A stretch of DNA of 64,000 nt. Origin: Rhodobacteraceae bacterium UBA6236 (lineage in GTDB: Bacteria; Pseudomonadota; Alphaproteobacteria; Rhodobacterales; Rhodobacteraceae). The stretch covers positions 43,281 to 107,280 of the forward strand of contig DJWG01000032.1 of assembly GCA_002440945.1 (NCBI GenBank). The letters are read 5' to 3'. The notes below the pieces were generated by a model that did no database searches, was not told the DNA's origin, and saw only the letters and a program-made list of their open reading frames with translations. Made by a program: the position numbers and the translations under genes. Shown here one piece after another: positions 17,678-25,700 of the stretch; positions within the stretch are counted from its first letter, which is position 1, and every line of letters starts with the position of its first letter.

Positions 17678-18244
17678 ATGTCCGCAGTCACACCTGAACT
17701 CCGCACAGAGCCTGCCGCCAGCGGCCGCTCGATCCGGGTCTGGGACCCGATGGTGCGGCTTTTCCACTGGACGCTGGTCATCTGTTTCGTGACCAACGCC
17801 TTTCTCAACGATCCCGAAAAAGCCTTTCATCACTATGTCGGCTATATCGTCGTGGGCCTTGTGGCGTTGCGCGTGGTCTGGGGGATGATCGGCACGCGCC
17901 ACGCCCGGTTCCGCGATTTCCCGCCCTCGGTTCTGGCGGCCGTCAAGCAGGCGCAGGACATGGTGACGGGCCGGCGGCACGTTCATGCCGGGCATTCGCC
18001 GCTGGGCGCCCTGATGATCTACAATCTGCTGCTGACCTTTCTGGCGATCGGCGTCACTGGTTACATGCAGCTGACAGTCCGCTTTTTCGGCATGGATTGG
18101 GTCAAGGAACTGCATGAGCTTTTCGTGACCTGGGCGGAAATATCCGTTGCGGCGCATGTCGCAGCCGTGATTTTCGAAAGTCGGCGGCTGAAGGTAAACC
18201 TCGCTCGGGCTATGGTGACAGGCACCAAGACGATTCCCGACTGA
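17678..18244 (+). CDS. cytochrome b561 family protein
   Basis: 188-residue inner-membrane dihaem-type cytochrome b with four predicted helices. Candidate haem-ligand histidines lie in VRLFHWT near residue 30, FHHYVGY, AGHSPLGAL and WAEISVAAHVAAV. The family moves electrons between membrane quinones or periplasmic donors and acceptors. It starts with ATG 17678 after AAAGGGG. It lies between a secreted PepSY protein and a membrane-anchored regulator, so it is probably part of a three-gene redox module. Substrate unknown. Confidence 0.85.
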   Translation: MSAVTPELRTEPAASGRSIRVWDPMVRLFHWTLVICFVTNAFLNDPEKAFHHYVGYIVVGLVALRVVWGMIGTRHARFRDFPPSVLAAVKQAQDMVTGRRHVHAGHSPLGALMIYNLLLTFLAIGVTGYMQLTVRFFGMDWVKELHELFVTWAEISVAAHVAAVIFESRRLKVNLARAMVTGTKTIPD

Positions 18245-18255
18245 AAAGGCAGAGG

Positions 18256-18861
18256 ATGCCCTACGCTGCGACGACCACCGCACCGGCCCCGGTTGACAGG
18301 GCACCCCGGTCTGCGGCCCTTGGCAAGACCAGCGCCGCTCTGTTCGCGCTGATCGCGTTGCAGACGCTTTGCATCGTGCTTTTCCTGGCCGATCTTTACG
18401 CCGACCTCCGGGAATTTGGCGCAAGCCTCTGGACCGAAGGGCATCTTTATACCGAGGTCACCGCCAATCTTGCCCTGATTGCCGCCGTCATCGTCGAAGT
18501 GCGGTTCCTGCGCCAGATCCTTGCCCGGCAAGCCCATGCCGAACGGGCGCTGTCGGTGGCTTCGGGCGCGCTTCACGAGGTGATCGAGGGCTATTTCGCG
18601 CAATGGGCGCTGACGCCGTCGGAAGCCGATGTGGCGATCTTCACCATCAAGGGCTGTTCCATCGCCGAAATCGCCCGACTGCGCGGATCGGCGGAAGGCA
18701 CGGTCAAGACGCATCTGAACGCGATCTACCGCAAGTCCGGTCTGGCGGGGCGCGGGCAGCTTGTCAGCATCCTGATCGAGGAACTGCTGCGCCCCGAAAC
18801 GCTGGGGCAGGGCGGCCTAGCCCGCCCCCCCCTCGCGGAGCCTGCACGGGTTCGGACCTGA
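18256..18861 (+). CDS. membrane-anchored LuxR-type regulator
   Basis: 201 residues. Two hydrophobic helices (about 27-46 and 70-86) are joined by a short loop (about 47-69), and a LuxR/GerE-type helix-turn-helix fills the C-terminal part (LTPSEADVAIFTIKGCSIAEIARL, GTVKTHLNAIYRKSGLAGRGQL). There is no receiver or PAS domain, so the signal must be read by the membrane part or a partner. It starts 11 bp after the cytochrome b561 stop. A membrane-tethered one-component regulator is inferred; the target genes are unknown. Confidence 0.78.
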   Translation: MPYAATTTAPAPVDRAPRSAALGKTSAALFALIALQTLCIVLFLADLYADLREFGASLWTEGHLYTEVTANLALIAAVIVEVRFLRQILARQAHAERALSVASGALHEVIEGYFAQWALTPSEADVAIFTIKGCSIAEIARLRGSAEGTVKTHLNAIYRKSGLAGRGQLVSILIEELLRPETLGQGGLARPPLAEPARVRT

Positions 18862-19007
18862 GAAACCCATCCTCACGCGTCCCCCGTCGGCCGCTTTCCG
18901 CGCCCCTGCGCCTCTCTGTCCCGTGAACGGCAGCTTCGGACTCGTAAAGTGCGTGTGAACGCGCTATCAGTCGCAGCCAAGGACAACAGTCGAACGAGTG
19001 GACAGTG

Positions 19008-19613
19008 ATGCGGCGTTGTGCGGCGGCCACCATAGGGGCCGTGCTTCTGGGATTTGGTGCGGACGTCGCGGTGGCCGAAGGGCTTACCCGCGTTTCGGCG
19101 GGTGGGTCGCGGATGTCGGTCTTCCGCCAGCAGGCTTCGCTTCTGGATACGCGGCTGGCGCGGCAATACCAGAACAGCGTTCGGCTGACCCCGCGGGGCA
19201 AGGATGGCAAGAAGGGCGATGGACTCATCCCCAGCTATTCCGGCCGCTACAAGGGCGAATACCTGGCGCTGGCCCGGGCCGCGGCGGTCAAGCACGGCGT
19301 CCCCGAAGATCTGTTCCTGCGGCTTGTGCAGAAGGAATCCGGCTGGAACCCGCAAGCGGTCTCTCCGAAAGGCGCGACGGGCCTTGCGCAGTTGATGCCC
19401 GACACTGCGGCGCGGCTGGGCGTCGATCCGACCGACCCGGCAGAAAACCTGAGCGGCGGTGCGCGCTATCTGCGGATGATGTATGACCGCTTCGGCAGCT
19501 GGCGCCTGGCGCTTGCGGCCTATAACGCCGGTCCCGGCGCGGTGGATGACGCGGGCGGAGTGCCCGATTACGCCGAAACGCAGGATTACGTCACCGTCAT
19601 CCTGGGCAGCTGA
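19008..19613 (+). CDS. lytic transglycosylase (SLT family 1)
   Basis: 201-residue exported muramidase. Signal peptide is residues 1-24 (ends ADVAVAEG). The SLT domain begins near residue 85: the catalytic Glu is in [14 protein letters not shown], followed by [18 protein letters not shown] and [13 protein letters not shown]. It cleaves peptidoglycan with formation of 1,6-anhydro-MurNAc. A GTG three bases upstream (19005) is an alternative start; no strong Shine-Dalgarno decides it. Its stop is 4 bp from the convergent monooxygenase gene. Confidence 0.88.
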   Translation: MRRCAAATIGAVLLGFGADVAVAEGLTRVSAGGSRMSVFRQQASLLDTRLARQYQNSVRLTPRGKDGKKGDGLIPSYSGRYKGEYLALARAAAVKHGVPEDLFLRLVQKESGWNPQAVSPKGATGLAQLMPDTAARLGVDPTDPAENLSGGARYLRMMYDRFGSWRLALAAYNAGPGAVDDAGGVPDYAETQDYVTVILGS

Positions 19614-19617
19614 ACGG

Positions 19618-19926
19618 TCAATCCGCCAGCCGCCAGACCCGGAAGGGGCCTTCCTCGATCTTGTAGTCGCGCGGGATGTGCTGGGTCGCCGCCCACCAGG
19701 GGCTGGCGCGGGTGCGGGCCTGATGCGCCTCGAAGGCGGCGCGGTCGCGGAATGTCTCGTAAACCGCAAACCGCACCGGATCGGCCATCGAGCGGAAAAC
19801 GTCAAAGCCAAGGCACCCTGGTTCGGCCCGGGTCAGACGCAGGTGTTCGGGCAAGAGCAATGCCGTCCGGTCGGCTTCTTCAAGCGAGCGGCAGATCAGA
19901 AATCCGGCAAGCGTGATGGCGGTCAT
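19618..19926 (-). CDS. ABM family monooxygenase-like protein
   Basis: 102 residues of the antibiotic-biosynthesis-monooxygenase (YgiN-like) alpha/beta dimeric barrel: LAGFLICRSLEEAD, HLRLTRAEPGCLGFDVFR, FAVYETFRDRAAFEAHQ and HIPRDYKIEEGP. Such proteins oxidise quinols without cofactor or act as dimeric sensors. Start ATG 19926. It is convergent with the transglycosylase gene. Confidence 0.75.
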   Translation of the reverse strand: MTAITLAGFLICRSLEEADRTALLLPEHLRLTRAEPGCLGFDVFRSMADPVRFAVYETFRDRAAFEAHQARTRASPWWAATQHIPRDYKIEEGPFRVWRLAD

Positions 19927-20028
19927 GGCGCGACTATAGCCGCCGCGCGCCGTCCGGCTACGGAAAAATGCGGGGCTCTGGCTTCGGATAGACCGAAAAC
20001 AGGGCCGGTCGGCCGCGTTCGATCCCGG

Positions 20029-21327
20029 TCAGCTGGCCGGGGTGGTCATGGAATGCGGGCGGATGGTTTCTTCGGCGGGCACTCCCTCGGTGCCGTCCAG
20101 CCGGTCGGCCCGCCGCAGCGCGGGGAACATCCGCGCCCAAAGCCCGGTCACGCCGATGGTTCCAAGACCGCCGAAGACCGCCGCACCGACGGGCCCGAGG
20201 AACCGCGCCGCGATGCCGCTTTCGAACTCCCCCAACTCGTTCGAGCCTGAAATGAACACCCCCGATACCGAAGCCACCCGCCCGCGCATGTGGTCGGGCG
20301 TCACGATCTGCACCAGCGTCTGGCGGACATAGACCGACACCATGTCGGCCGCCCCCAGCGCCGCCAGCGCCGCGACCGACAGGTAGATGTTCTTCGACAG
20401 CGCAAAGACCAGCGTGGCAAAGCCGAAGGCGCCGACGGCCAGGAACATCCGCCGCCCTGCGTGGCGCACCAGCGGCCAGCGCGCAAGGACCAGCGCCATC
20501 GCCACCGCGCCGATGGCCGGGCCAGATCGCAACAGCCCGAAGCCTTCCGGCCCGACCTGCAGGATGTCCGAGGCAAAGGCCGGAAGCAGCGCCGTCGCCC
20601 CGCCCAGAAGCACCGCGAAAAGGTCAAGCGAGATCGCGCCAAGGATGATCTTGTTGGTCCAGACATAGGCGATCCCTTCGCGGATCTGCTGGATCGGGCT
20701 TCCGGGTTGCCGCACGGGGCGGGTATTGGCGCGCATCAGAAGGATGATCGCGATGCCAAGGATGTAAAGCGCCGCCGCCACCGCATAGGCCAGTGCGGTC
20801 GAAACCGCGCATAAAAGCCCGCCGAGCCAAGGCCCGATGATGACCGCGCCCTGCCAGCTGAGGGACTTCAGCGAAATCGCCTGCGGCATGTCGGATTTCG
20901 GCACCAGCATCGGCACCAGCGCCGATGACGCCGGCGACAGAAAGGCCCGCGCCGCGCCGAAGAAGGCGGCGATGGCAAAGACATGCCAGACCTTCGGGCT
21001 TGGCTCCAGTGCCACGACGACCAGACCCAGCACGCAGACCGCCTCGACGATCAGGCTTGCGACGACGATCTTCTGGCGCGAATGCCGGTCGGCCACCGCC
21101 CCGGCCCAGAGCGTCAGCAGGAACAGCGGCAGGAACTGCGCCAGCCCGACCATGCCGACCAGAAACGAGCTTTCCTCGATCGAGCGGGTCTGCCGCCCAA
21201 GCCCGTAGATTTGCCAGCCGATGCTGATCGCCTCGATCTGGACAGCGACGTTCACGAAGATCATCGCAAACCAGAAAAGCGCGAAATCGCGGTGACGGAA
21301 AAGGAACAGTGAAGGTGACTCGGCCAT
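20029..21327 (-). CDS. MFS transporter (enterobactin exporter-like)
   Basis: 432 residues with about 12 transmembrane helices, of the EntS/MFS_3 type. It begins MAESPSLFLFRHRDFALFWFAM; the cytoplasmic loop 2-3 motif reads LWAGAVADRHSRQKIV, and FGAARAFLSPASSALVP is characteristic of this branch. The frame is open 140 codons further upstream, but the MFS fold starts here. Substrate unknown; no siderophore genes are nearby. Inner membrane, probably drug or metabolite efflux. Confidence 0.8.
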   Translation of the reverse strand: MAESPSLFLFRHRDFALFWFAMIFVNVAVQIEAISIGWQIYGLGRQTRSIEESSFLVGMVGLAQFLPLFLLTLWAGAVADRHSRQKIVVASLIVEAVCVLGLVVVALEPSPKVWHVFAIAAFFGAARAFLSPASSALVPMLVPKSDMPQAISLKSLSWQGAVIIGPWLGGLLCAVSTALAYAVAAALYILGIAIILLMRANTRPVRQPGSPIQQIREGIAYVWTNKIILGAISLDLFAVLLGGATALLPAFASDILQVGPEGFGLLRSGPAIGAVAMALVLARWPLVRHAGRRMFLAVGAFGFATLVFALSKNIYLSVAALAALGAADMVSVYVRQTLVQIVTPDHMRGRVASVSGVFISGSNELGEFESGIAARFLGPVGAAVFGGLGTIGVTGLWARMFPALRRADRLDGTEGVPAEETIRPHSMTTPAS

Positions 21328-21490
21328 GCGCCAAACACTTAGCCGGAATGGGGCCTGCGCCAAGCGGAAAACGAAGCCTGTTTTCGCTTTTGCGCATTGG
21401 TGCGCGGAGGCCTGTGCGGCGGTGCCGCATTGCGGATGCAGCATCGCGCGCCTAGATAGGAGCAAATCGCAACAAACGGACTGACCCGCC

Positions 21491-22084
21491 ATGAACGCGC
21501 CCCTCCATGCCCCGCGGATTCCCGACCATCCCATCGACCAGCTGTTCATCGACCGCTGGTCGCCGCGGTCCTTCAGCGACGAAACCCTGCCCGAGCCGGT
21601 GCTGTTGACCATGCTCGAAGCGGCGCGTTGGGCGCCTTCCGCCTCGAACCACCAGCCCTGGCGCTTTGCCTGGGGCCTGCGCGGCGAGGCCGGGTTCGAC
21701 GCAATTCTGGGTGCGCTGGTGCAGTTCAACGCGGATTGGGCCGGCAAGGCCGCGGCGCTTGTAGCCGTTGCGTCGAAATCGACCGTCGCGGGAACCGAAG
21801 GCGATGTCCCGAACCCCTTCCACAGCTTCGACGCCGGTGCGGCCTGGTCGAACCTTGCGCTGCAAGTGCATCTGTCGGGCTATGTCGCCCATGCGATGGG
21901 TGGCTTTGACCGCGAAAAGGCCGCCGCAGCGCTGAACCTTCCCGCCGACTACGCCCTGCACGCCATCGTGGCCATTGGCCGCCAGGGCGACGCGGCTGCG
22001 CTGCCCGAAAAACTCCGCGCCCGCGAAATGCCGAACGCCCGCCTGCCGCTGGCCCAGATCGCCCGGCGCGGCGCTTTTGCCTGA
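21491..22084 (+). CDS. nitroreductase family protein
   Basis: 197-residue FMN oxidoreductase fold: DRWSPRSFSDETLPE near residue 22 and LEAARWAPSASNHQPWRF near residue 42 form the FMN-binding front; LALQVHLSGYVAHAMGGFD and YALHAIVAIGR complete it. Members reduce nitro groups, quinones or flavins using NAD(P)H. Start ATG 21491. It is divergent from the MFS gene with 163 bp between, the probable promoter region. Confidence 0.82.
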   Translation: MNAPLHAPRIPDHPIDQLFIDRWSPRSFSDETLPEPVLLTMLEAARWAPSASNHQPWRFAWGLRGEAGFDAILGALVQFNADWAGKAAALVAVASKSTVAGTEGDVPNPFHSFDAGAAWSNLALQVHLSGYVAHAMGGFDREKAAAALNLPADYALHAIVAIGRQGDAAALPEKLRAREMPNARLPLAQIARRGAFA

Positions 22085-22118
22085 CGCTGGCTGACCCCTC
22101 CGCAGCCGGCAAGGTCCG

Positions 22119-22472
22119 TCAGAACACCAGAACCTTGTCGGCCGCCACGGTCGCCTCGGCCAGCGCATCCATCGTGCTGCGCTGCGCCCCGTCCATCATT
22201 TCGGCCTCCGTCAGGCCGCGGGCGTCCATGCAGGTTCCACAGAGCAGCACCTCGCCCTTGCCGACCAGCACCCGGCGCAGCATCCGTTCGACATTGTAGT
22301 AACCGTCCGGGGTTTTCTGGCCGGCCTTGGCCGCCAGCACGCCGTCCGCCATCAGAAAGACGGTGATCCCGGCCTTCGGGTCCTGCTTCAGCAACGCCCC
22401 GGCCAGCCGCAGCGCGTTGTAGCAATGTTCGGTGCCATAGGGCGGATGGTTGATGATGAAGAGCGTCTTCAC
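22119..22472 (-). CDS. DsrE/DsrF-like family protein
   Basis: 117-residue DsrE-fold protein: LFIINHPPYGTEHCYNALRLA, VFLMADGVLAAKAGQKTPDGYYN, and the candidate sulfur-carrier cysteines in VLLCGTCMDARGL. Such proteins relay persulfide sulfur or act as small oligomeric redox proteins. The GTG at 22472 follows AAGGAG by 7 nt. It is not next to sqr, but sulfide and persulfide metabolism is represented elsewhere in the window. Function unassigned. Confidence 0.78.
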   Translation of the reverse strand: MKTLFIINHPPYGTEHCYNALRLAGALLKQDPKAGITVFLMADGVLAAKAGQKTPDGYYNVERMLRRVLVGKGEVLLCGTCMDARGLTEAEMMDGAQRSTMDALAEATVAADKVLVF

Positions 22473-22556
22473 GGATGTTCTCCTTCGCAGACTGTCCTTC
22501 CGTCAGACTGCGCCCTTTGATCGCGGCATGGCAAGAGACAGGAGGGCGCAGATCCT

Positions 22557-23405
22557 TCAGCGCTTGGCACCCTGCCGCGCCTTGGACAGGACCGCGCGGA
22601 TCGCGTCGATCACCGCCTGCGGCGCTTCCAGCGGGACGACATGGCCGCTTTCCACCCAGACCTGCCGGGCACCGGGATGCAAGCCAGCGATCGCGGCGCG
22701 CTTGCGGTTGGCGTCCTGCGCCAGGGCCGAGGTTGCCGTCATCGGTTCCAGCGCGCTCAGCACCACGACCGGCTTGCCCCGAAGCGGCGGCAGCGCCAGC
22801 ACCTGCGCGCCGGTCGCCGGGATCGCGTCCAGTTCCCGTCGCGCCGCTTTCGAGGTGGTTGCCCCGATCACCACGTCAACCCAGAGCGGCCAGTTCTCGC
22901 GCGCGCCCGGTCCGCTCATCTGGTCTGGGTGGGTGGAGTCGACAAGTACAAGTCCGGCCACCTCATCAGGATGGCGGCGCGCGTAAAGCTGCATGTAAAG
23001 CCCGCCCAAGGAATGTCCGACCAGAACATAGGGCGGTCGCAGCCCCGCGTCGCGCAGGTCGCGGCGCAGCTCCGCCACGATCCGGTCGCCGTCGCGCGGG
23101 CCCGGGACGGCGGTGCTGGCGCCGGTACCGGGCCGGTTGTAGGCAAAGACCGTCGTTTCAGCGAATATGCCCGCAATGACCTTCGCCCACAAGTCGAGCC
23201 TGCCGCCCAAGCCGTTCTCGAACACCACCGGCGGTGTGCCGCGCCCCGCGATGATGTGTTCGACCTTTCGCCCGTCAAGGACCGAGGTTCGGGTTTCGGG
23301 ACCGGCAGCGCAGGCCCCGAAAAGGGTCAGGCACAGAAGCGCCAGTGCCCGCAGGCCGCCTCTGGCAAGGGTATCAGGGCGGCGAAATGGGGAAAGGGGA
23401 GGCAT
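22557..23405 (-). CDS. lipoprotein-like alpha/beta hydrolase
   Basis: 282 residues. A signal sequence with a possible lipobox (LTLFGAC, Cys near residue 33) suggests envelope location. The hydrolase core has oxyanion HIIAGRGTPPVVFENGLGG, nucleophile elbow VGHSLGG, the acid in LVLVDSTHPDQ and a late His in WVESGHVVPLEAP. Start ATG 23405 with AAGGA upstream, overlapping the stop of a truncated dehydrogenase frame (TGATG). Substrate unknown; esterase or lipase-like. Confidence 0.78.
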   Translation of the reverse strand: MPPLSPFRRPDTLARGGLRALALLCLTLFGACAAGPETRTSVLDGRKVEHIIAGRGTPPVVFENGLGGRLDLWAKVIAGIFAETTVFAYNRPGTGASTAVPGPRDGDRIVAELRRDLRDAGLRPPYVLVGHSLGGLYMQLYARRHPDEVAGLVLVDSTHPDQMSGPGARENWPLWVDVVIGATTSKAARRELDAIPATGAQVLALPPLRGKPVVVLSALEPMTATSALAQDANRKRAAIAGLHPGARQVWVESGHVVPLEAPQAVIDAIRAVLSKARQGAKR

Positions 23406-23815
23406 CAAAATCGTCCTTGAAAAAGGGATCGTGAAAATCTGCCGGCAGAAGCATGATGACGGTGGCCCCGCGCGACGGGCCGTTCGCCACATGGCACGGC
23501 GGCGAAATCGGCAAAACCACCGCTCGGGATCTCTCCGAAGACCGGATCGCCGATCCGAAGCGTCGTGACGGCGGCGCCGACCGCAGCCACCACGCCCGAG
23601 ACGCTTTTGCCGGGAACCGGGTGCCGGGGCCGACGGATTCCATGCGCAAGCCGGACCATATGCGGACGGCCTGCCACCAGAAGCGTGTCGGCCCGGCAGA
23701 CGGCGGCGGCATGGACCCGGATCAGGACATCCCGGTCGCCCATCCGGGGCAGGTCTGCCTTGACGATCCGCAGCGCCTCAGGCGGGCCGTAGCTGTCGGC
23801 GTGTGCGGCGCGCAT
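23405..23815 (-). pseudogene. truncated MDR alcohol dehydrogenase/quinone reductase
   Basis: The 136-codon frame begins as a textbook medium-chain dehydrogenase N-terminus: MRAAHADSYGPPEALRIVKA, VLIRVHAAAVCRADTLLV, VSGVVAAVGAAVTTLRIGDPVFGE, GGFADFAAVP. It then turns into unrelated Arg/His-rich sequence and stops, so the Rossmann domain and about 200 residues are missing. The break is near residue 113. The stop overlaps the start of the downstream hydrolase. Read as a deletion remnant; expression of a half domain is unlikely to give an enzyme. Confidence 0.7.
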
Positions 23816-23945
23816 CGTTGCGGGAAGGGCCGGGGGTGCTCCGTCACCCGTTGGAATGCCCCGCTGACCCATCGCTGTCTCTCCGCCTTTTCGCTGGCGA
23901 CTGAAGACAATGCGGGGGCGCTCCTCAAGTCTGGAATCCGCTACC

Positions 23946-23964
23946 GCCCGGACTGGCTCCGGGC
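23946..23964 (-). terminator. possible guaA terminator hairpin
   Basis: Stem GCCCGGA / TCCGGGC with a 5-nt loop about 11 nt after the guaA stop on the minus strand. No T-run follows, so confidence is low. Confidence 0.4.
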
Positions 23965-23974
23965 AGGGCGGCGA

Positions 23975-25531
23975 TCATTCCAGTTCGATCGTTCCCGGCG
24001 GCTTCGAGGTGCAGTCGTAGAAGATCCGGTTGACGCCCTTGACCTCGTTGATGATCCGGGTCGCGGTTTCGCCAAGGAATTCATGGCTGAAGGGGTAGTA
24101 ATCCGCCGTCATGCCGTCGACCGACGTTACTGCGCGCAGCGCCAGCGCATAGTCATAGGTGCGCCCGTCGCCCATCACGCCCACGGTGCGCATCGGCAGG
24201 ATCGCGGCGAAGGCCTGCCAGATCTCGTCATAAAGCCCGTGCTTGCGGATCTGGTCGATATAGACCGCATCCGCCCGGCGCAGGATCTCCAGTTTTTCGC
24301 GGGTGATCTCGCCGGGGCAGCGGATCGCAAGGCCGGGGCCGGGGAAGGGGTGGCGGCCGATGAATTTCTCGGGCAGGCCCAGTTCGCGGCCCAAGGCGCG
24401 GACCTCGTCCTTGAACAACTCGCGCAGCGGCTCGACCAGCTTCAGGCCCATCTTTTCCGGCAGGCCGCCGACGTTATGGTGCGACTTGATCGTCACCGAA
24501 GGCCCGCCCGAGAAACTGACGCTTTCGATCACGTCGGGATAAAGCGTGCCTTGCGCCAGGAATTCGGCGCCGTCGATCTGGTTGGCGTATTTCTGGAAGA
24601 CGTCGATGAACAACCGGCCGATGGTCTTGCGTTTGACCTCGGGGTCGGAAACCCCTTCAAGCGCGCCAAGGAACAGGTCGGATTCATCGGCGTGGATCAG
24701 CGGGATGTTGTAGGTGTCGCGGAACATCTTCACGACTTCCTCGGCCTCGTTCAGGCGCAAAAGCCCGTGGTCGACGAAGACGCAGGTCAACTGATCCCCG
24801 ATGGCCTCATGGATCAGCACCGCGGCGACGGAACTGTCGACCCCGCCCGAAAGCCCGCAGATCACCTGTTTGTCGCCGACCTGCTGGCGGATCTTGGCAA
24901 TCGCATCTTCGCGGTAGCTGGCCATCGTCCAGTCGCCGGTGAATCCCGCCAGTCGCACGAAGTTTTCGTAAAGCTTCGCGCCCTTCGGGGTGTGGTGGAC
25001 CTCGGGGTGGAACTGCACGGCGTAAAAGCGGCGGGTCGGGTCGGCGGTGATCGCGAAGGGCGCGTTGGGCGAGGTGCCGTAGACATCAAACCCCGGCGCG
25101 ATGCGCGAAACGTGGTCGCCGTGGCTCATCCAGACCTGTTCGCGGCCATCCTCGAACCAGCCCTCAAGCAGCGGCAGCGTGGCGGCTGATGGCGTGACGT
25201 AGGCGCGGCCGAATTCGGCGGTGCCGTGGCCGCTTTCGACCAGGCCGCCCAATTGCTGCATCATGGTCTGCTGTCCGTAGCAGATCCCCAGGACCGGCAC
25301 GCCCATCGACCAGAGGCTTTCGGGCGCGCGCGGGCTGCCTTCCCGGGTGACCGAATCCGGTCCCCCCGACAGGATCACCGCCCTGGGCGCAAAGGCGGCC
25401 AGGAAGGCCTCGTCCACGCGGTTGTAGGGGTGGATTTCGCAATAGACGTTCAGCTCGCGCAGGCGGCGCGCGATCAGCTGCGTCACCTGGCTGCCGAAAT
25501 CGATGATGAGAAGGCGCTGATGCTGGGTCAT
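23975..25531 (-). CDS. guaA: GMP synthase (glutamine-hydrolysing)
   Basis: 518-residue bifunctional enzyme converting XMP to GMP. The class I amidotransferase domain (residues 1-195) has the nucleophile Cys84 in VLGICYGQQ and the His/Glu pair in QFHPEV. The ATP-pyrophosphatase domain has the P-loop [11 protein letters not shown] near residue 235. The C-terminal dimerisation domain ends [10 protein letters not shown]. Full length for the family. Start ATG 25531; the frame is open upstream but not conserved. Divergent from the mttB-like gene. Confidence 0.97.
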   Translation of the reverse strand: MTQHQRLLIIDFGSQVTQLIARRLRELNVYCEIHPYNRVDEAFLAAFAPRAVILSGGPDSVTREGSPRAPESLWSMGVPVLGICYGQQTMMQQLGGLVESGHGTAEFGRAYVTPSAATLPLLEGWFEDGREQVWMSHGDHVSRIAPGFDVYGTSPNAPFAITADPTRRFYAVQFHPEVHHTPKGAKLYENFVRLAGFTGDWTMASYREDAIAKIRQQVGDKQVICGLSGGVDSSVAAVLIHEAIGDQLTCVFVDHGLLRLNEAEEVVKMFRDTYNIPLIHADESDLFLGALEGVSDPEVKRKTIGRLFIDVFQKYANQIDGAEFLAQGTLYPDVIESVSFSGGPSVTIKSHHNVGGLPEKMGLKLVEPLRELFKDEVRALGRELGLPEKFIGRHPFPGPGLAIRCPGEITREKLEILRRADAVYIDQIRKHGLYDEIWQAFAAILPMRTVGVMGDGRTYDYALALRAVTSVDGMTADYYPFSHEFLGETATRIINEVKGVNRIFYDCTSKPPGTIELE

Positions 25532-25700
25532 GGCCGGGGAATAATGGCGCAGGGCCCGTGGCGCAAGGGGCTGCGCCATCCGGCCTCTGACGGGTGCGGG
25601 GGGCGGATGTCGCTTTTCACCCACAAGGGGCGCAAATCGCCGCCGGAGGGTGGGGCGGATCGCTCATAAGGGGCAGAGATTTCTAGCCGGGAGAGAGCGC

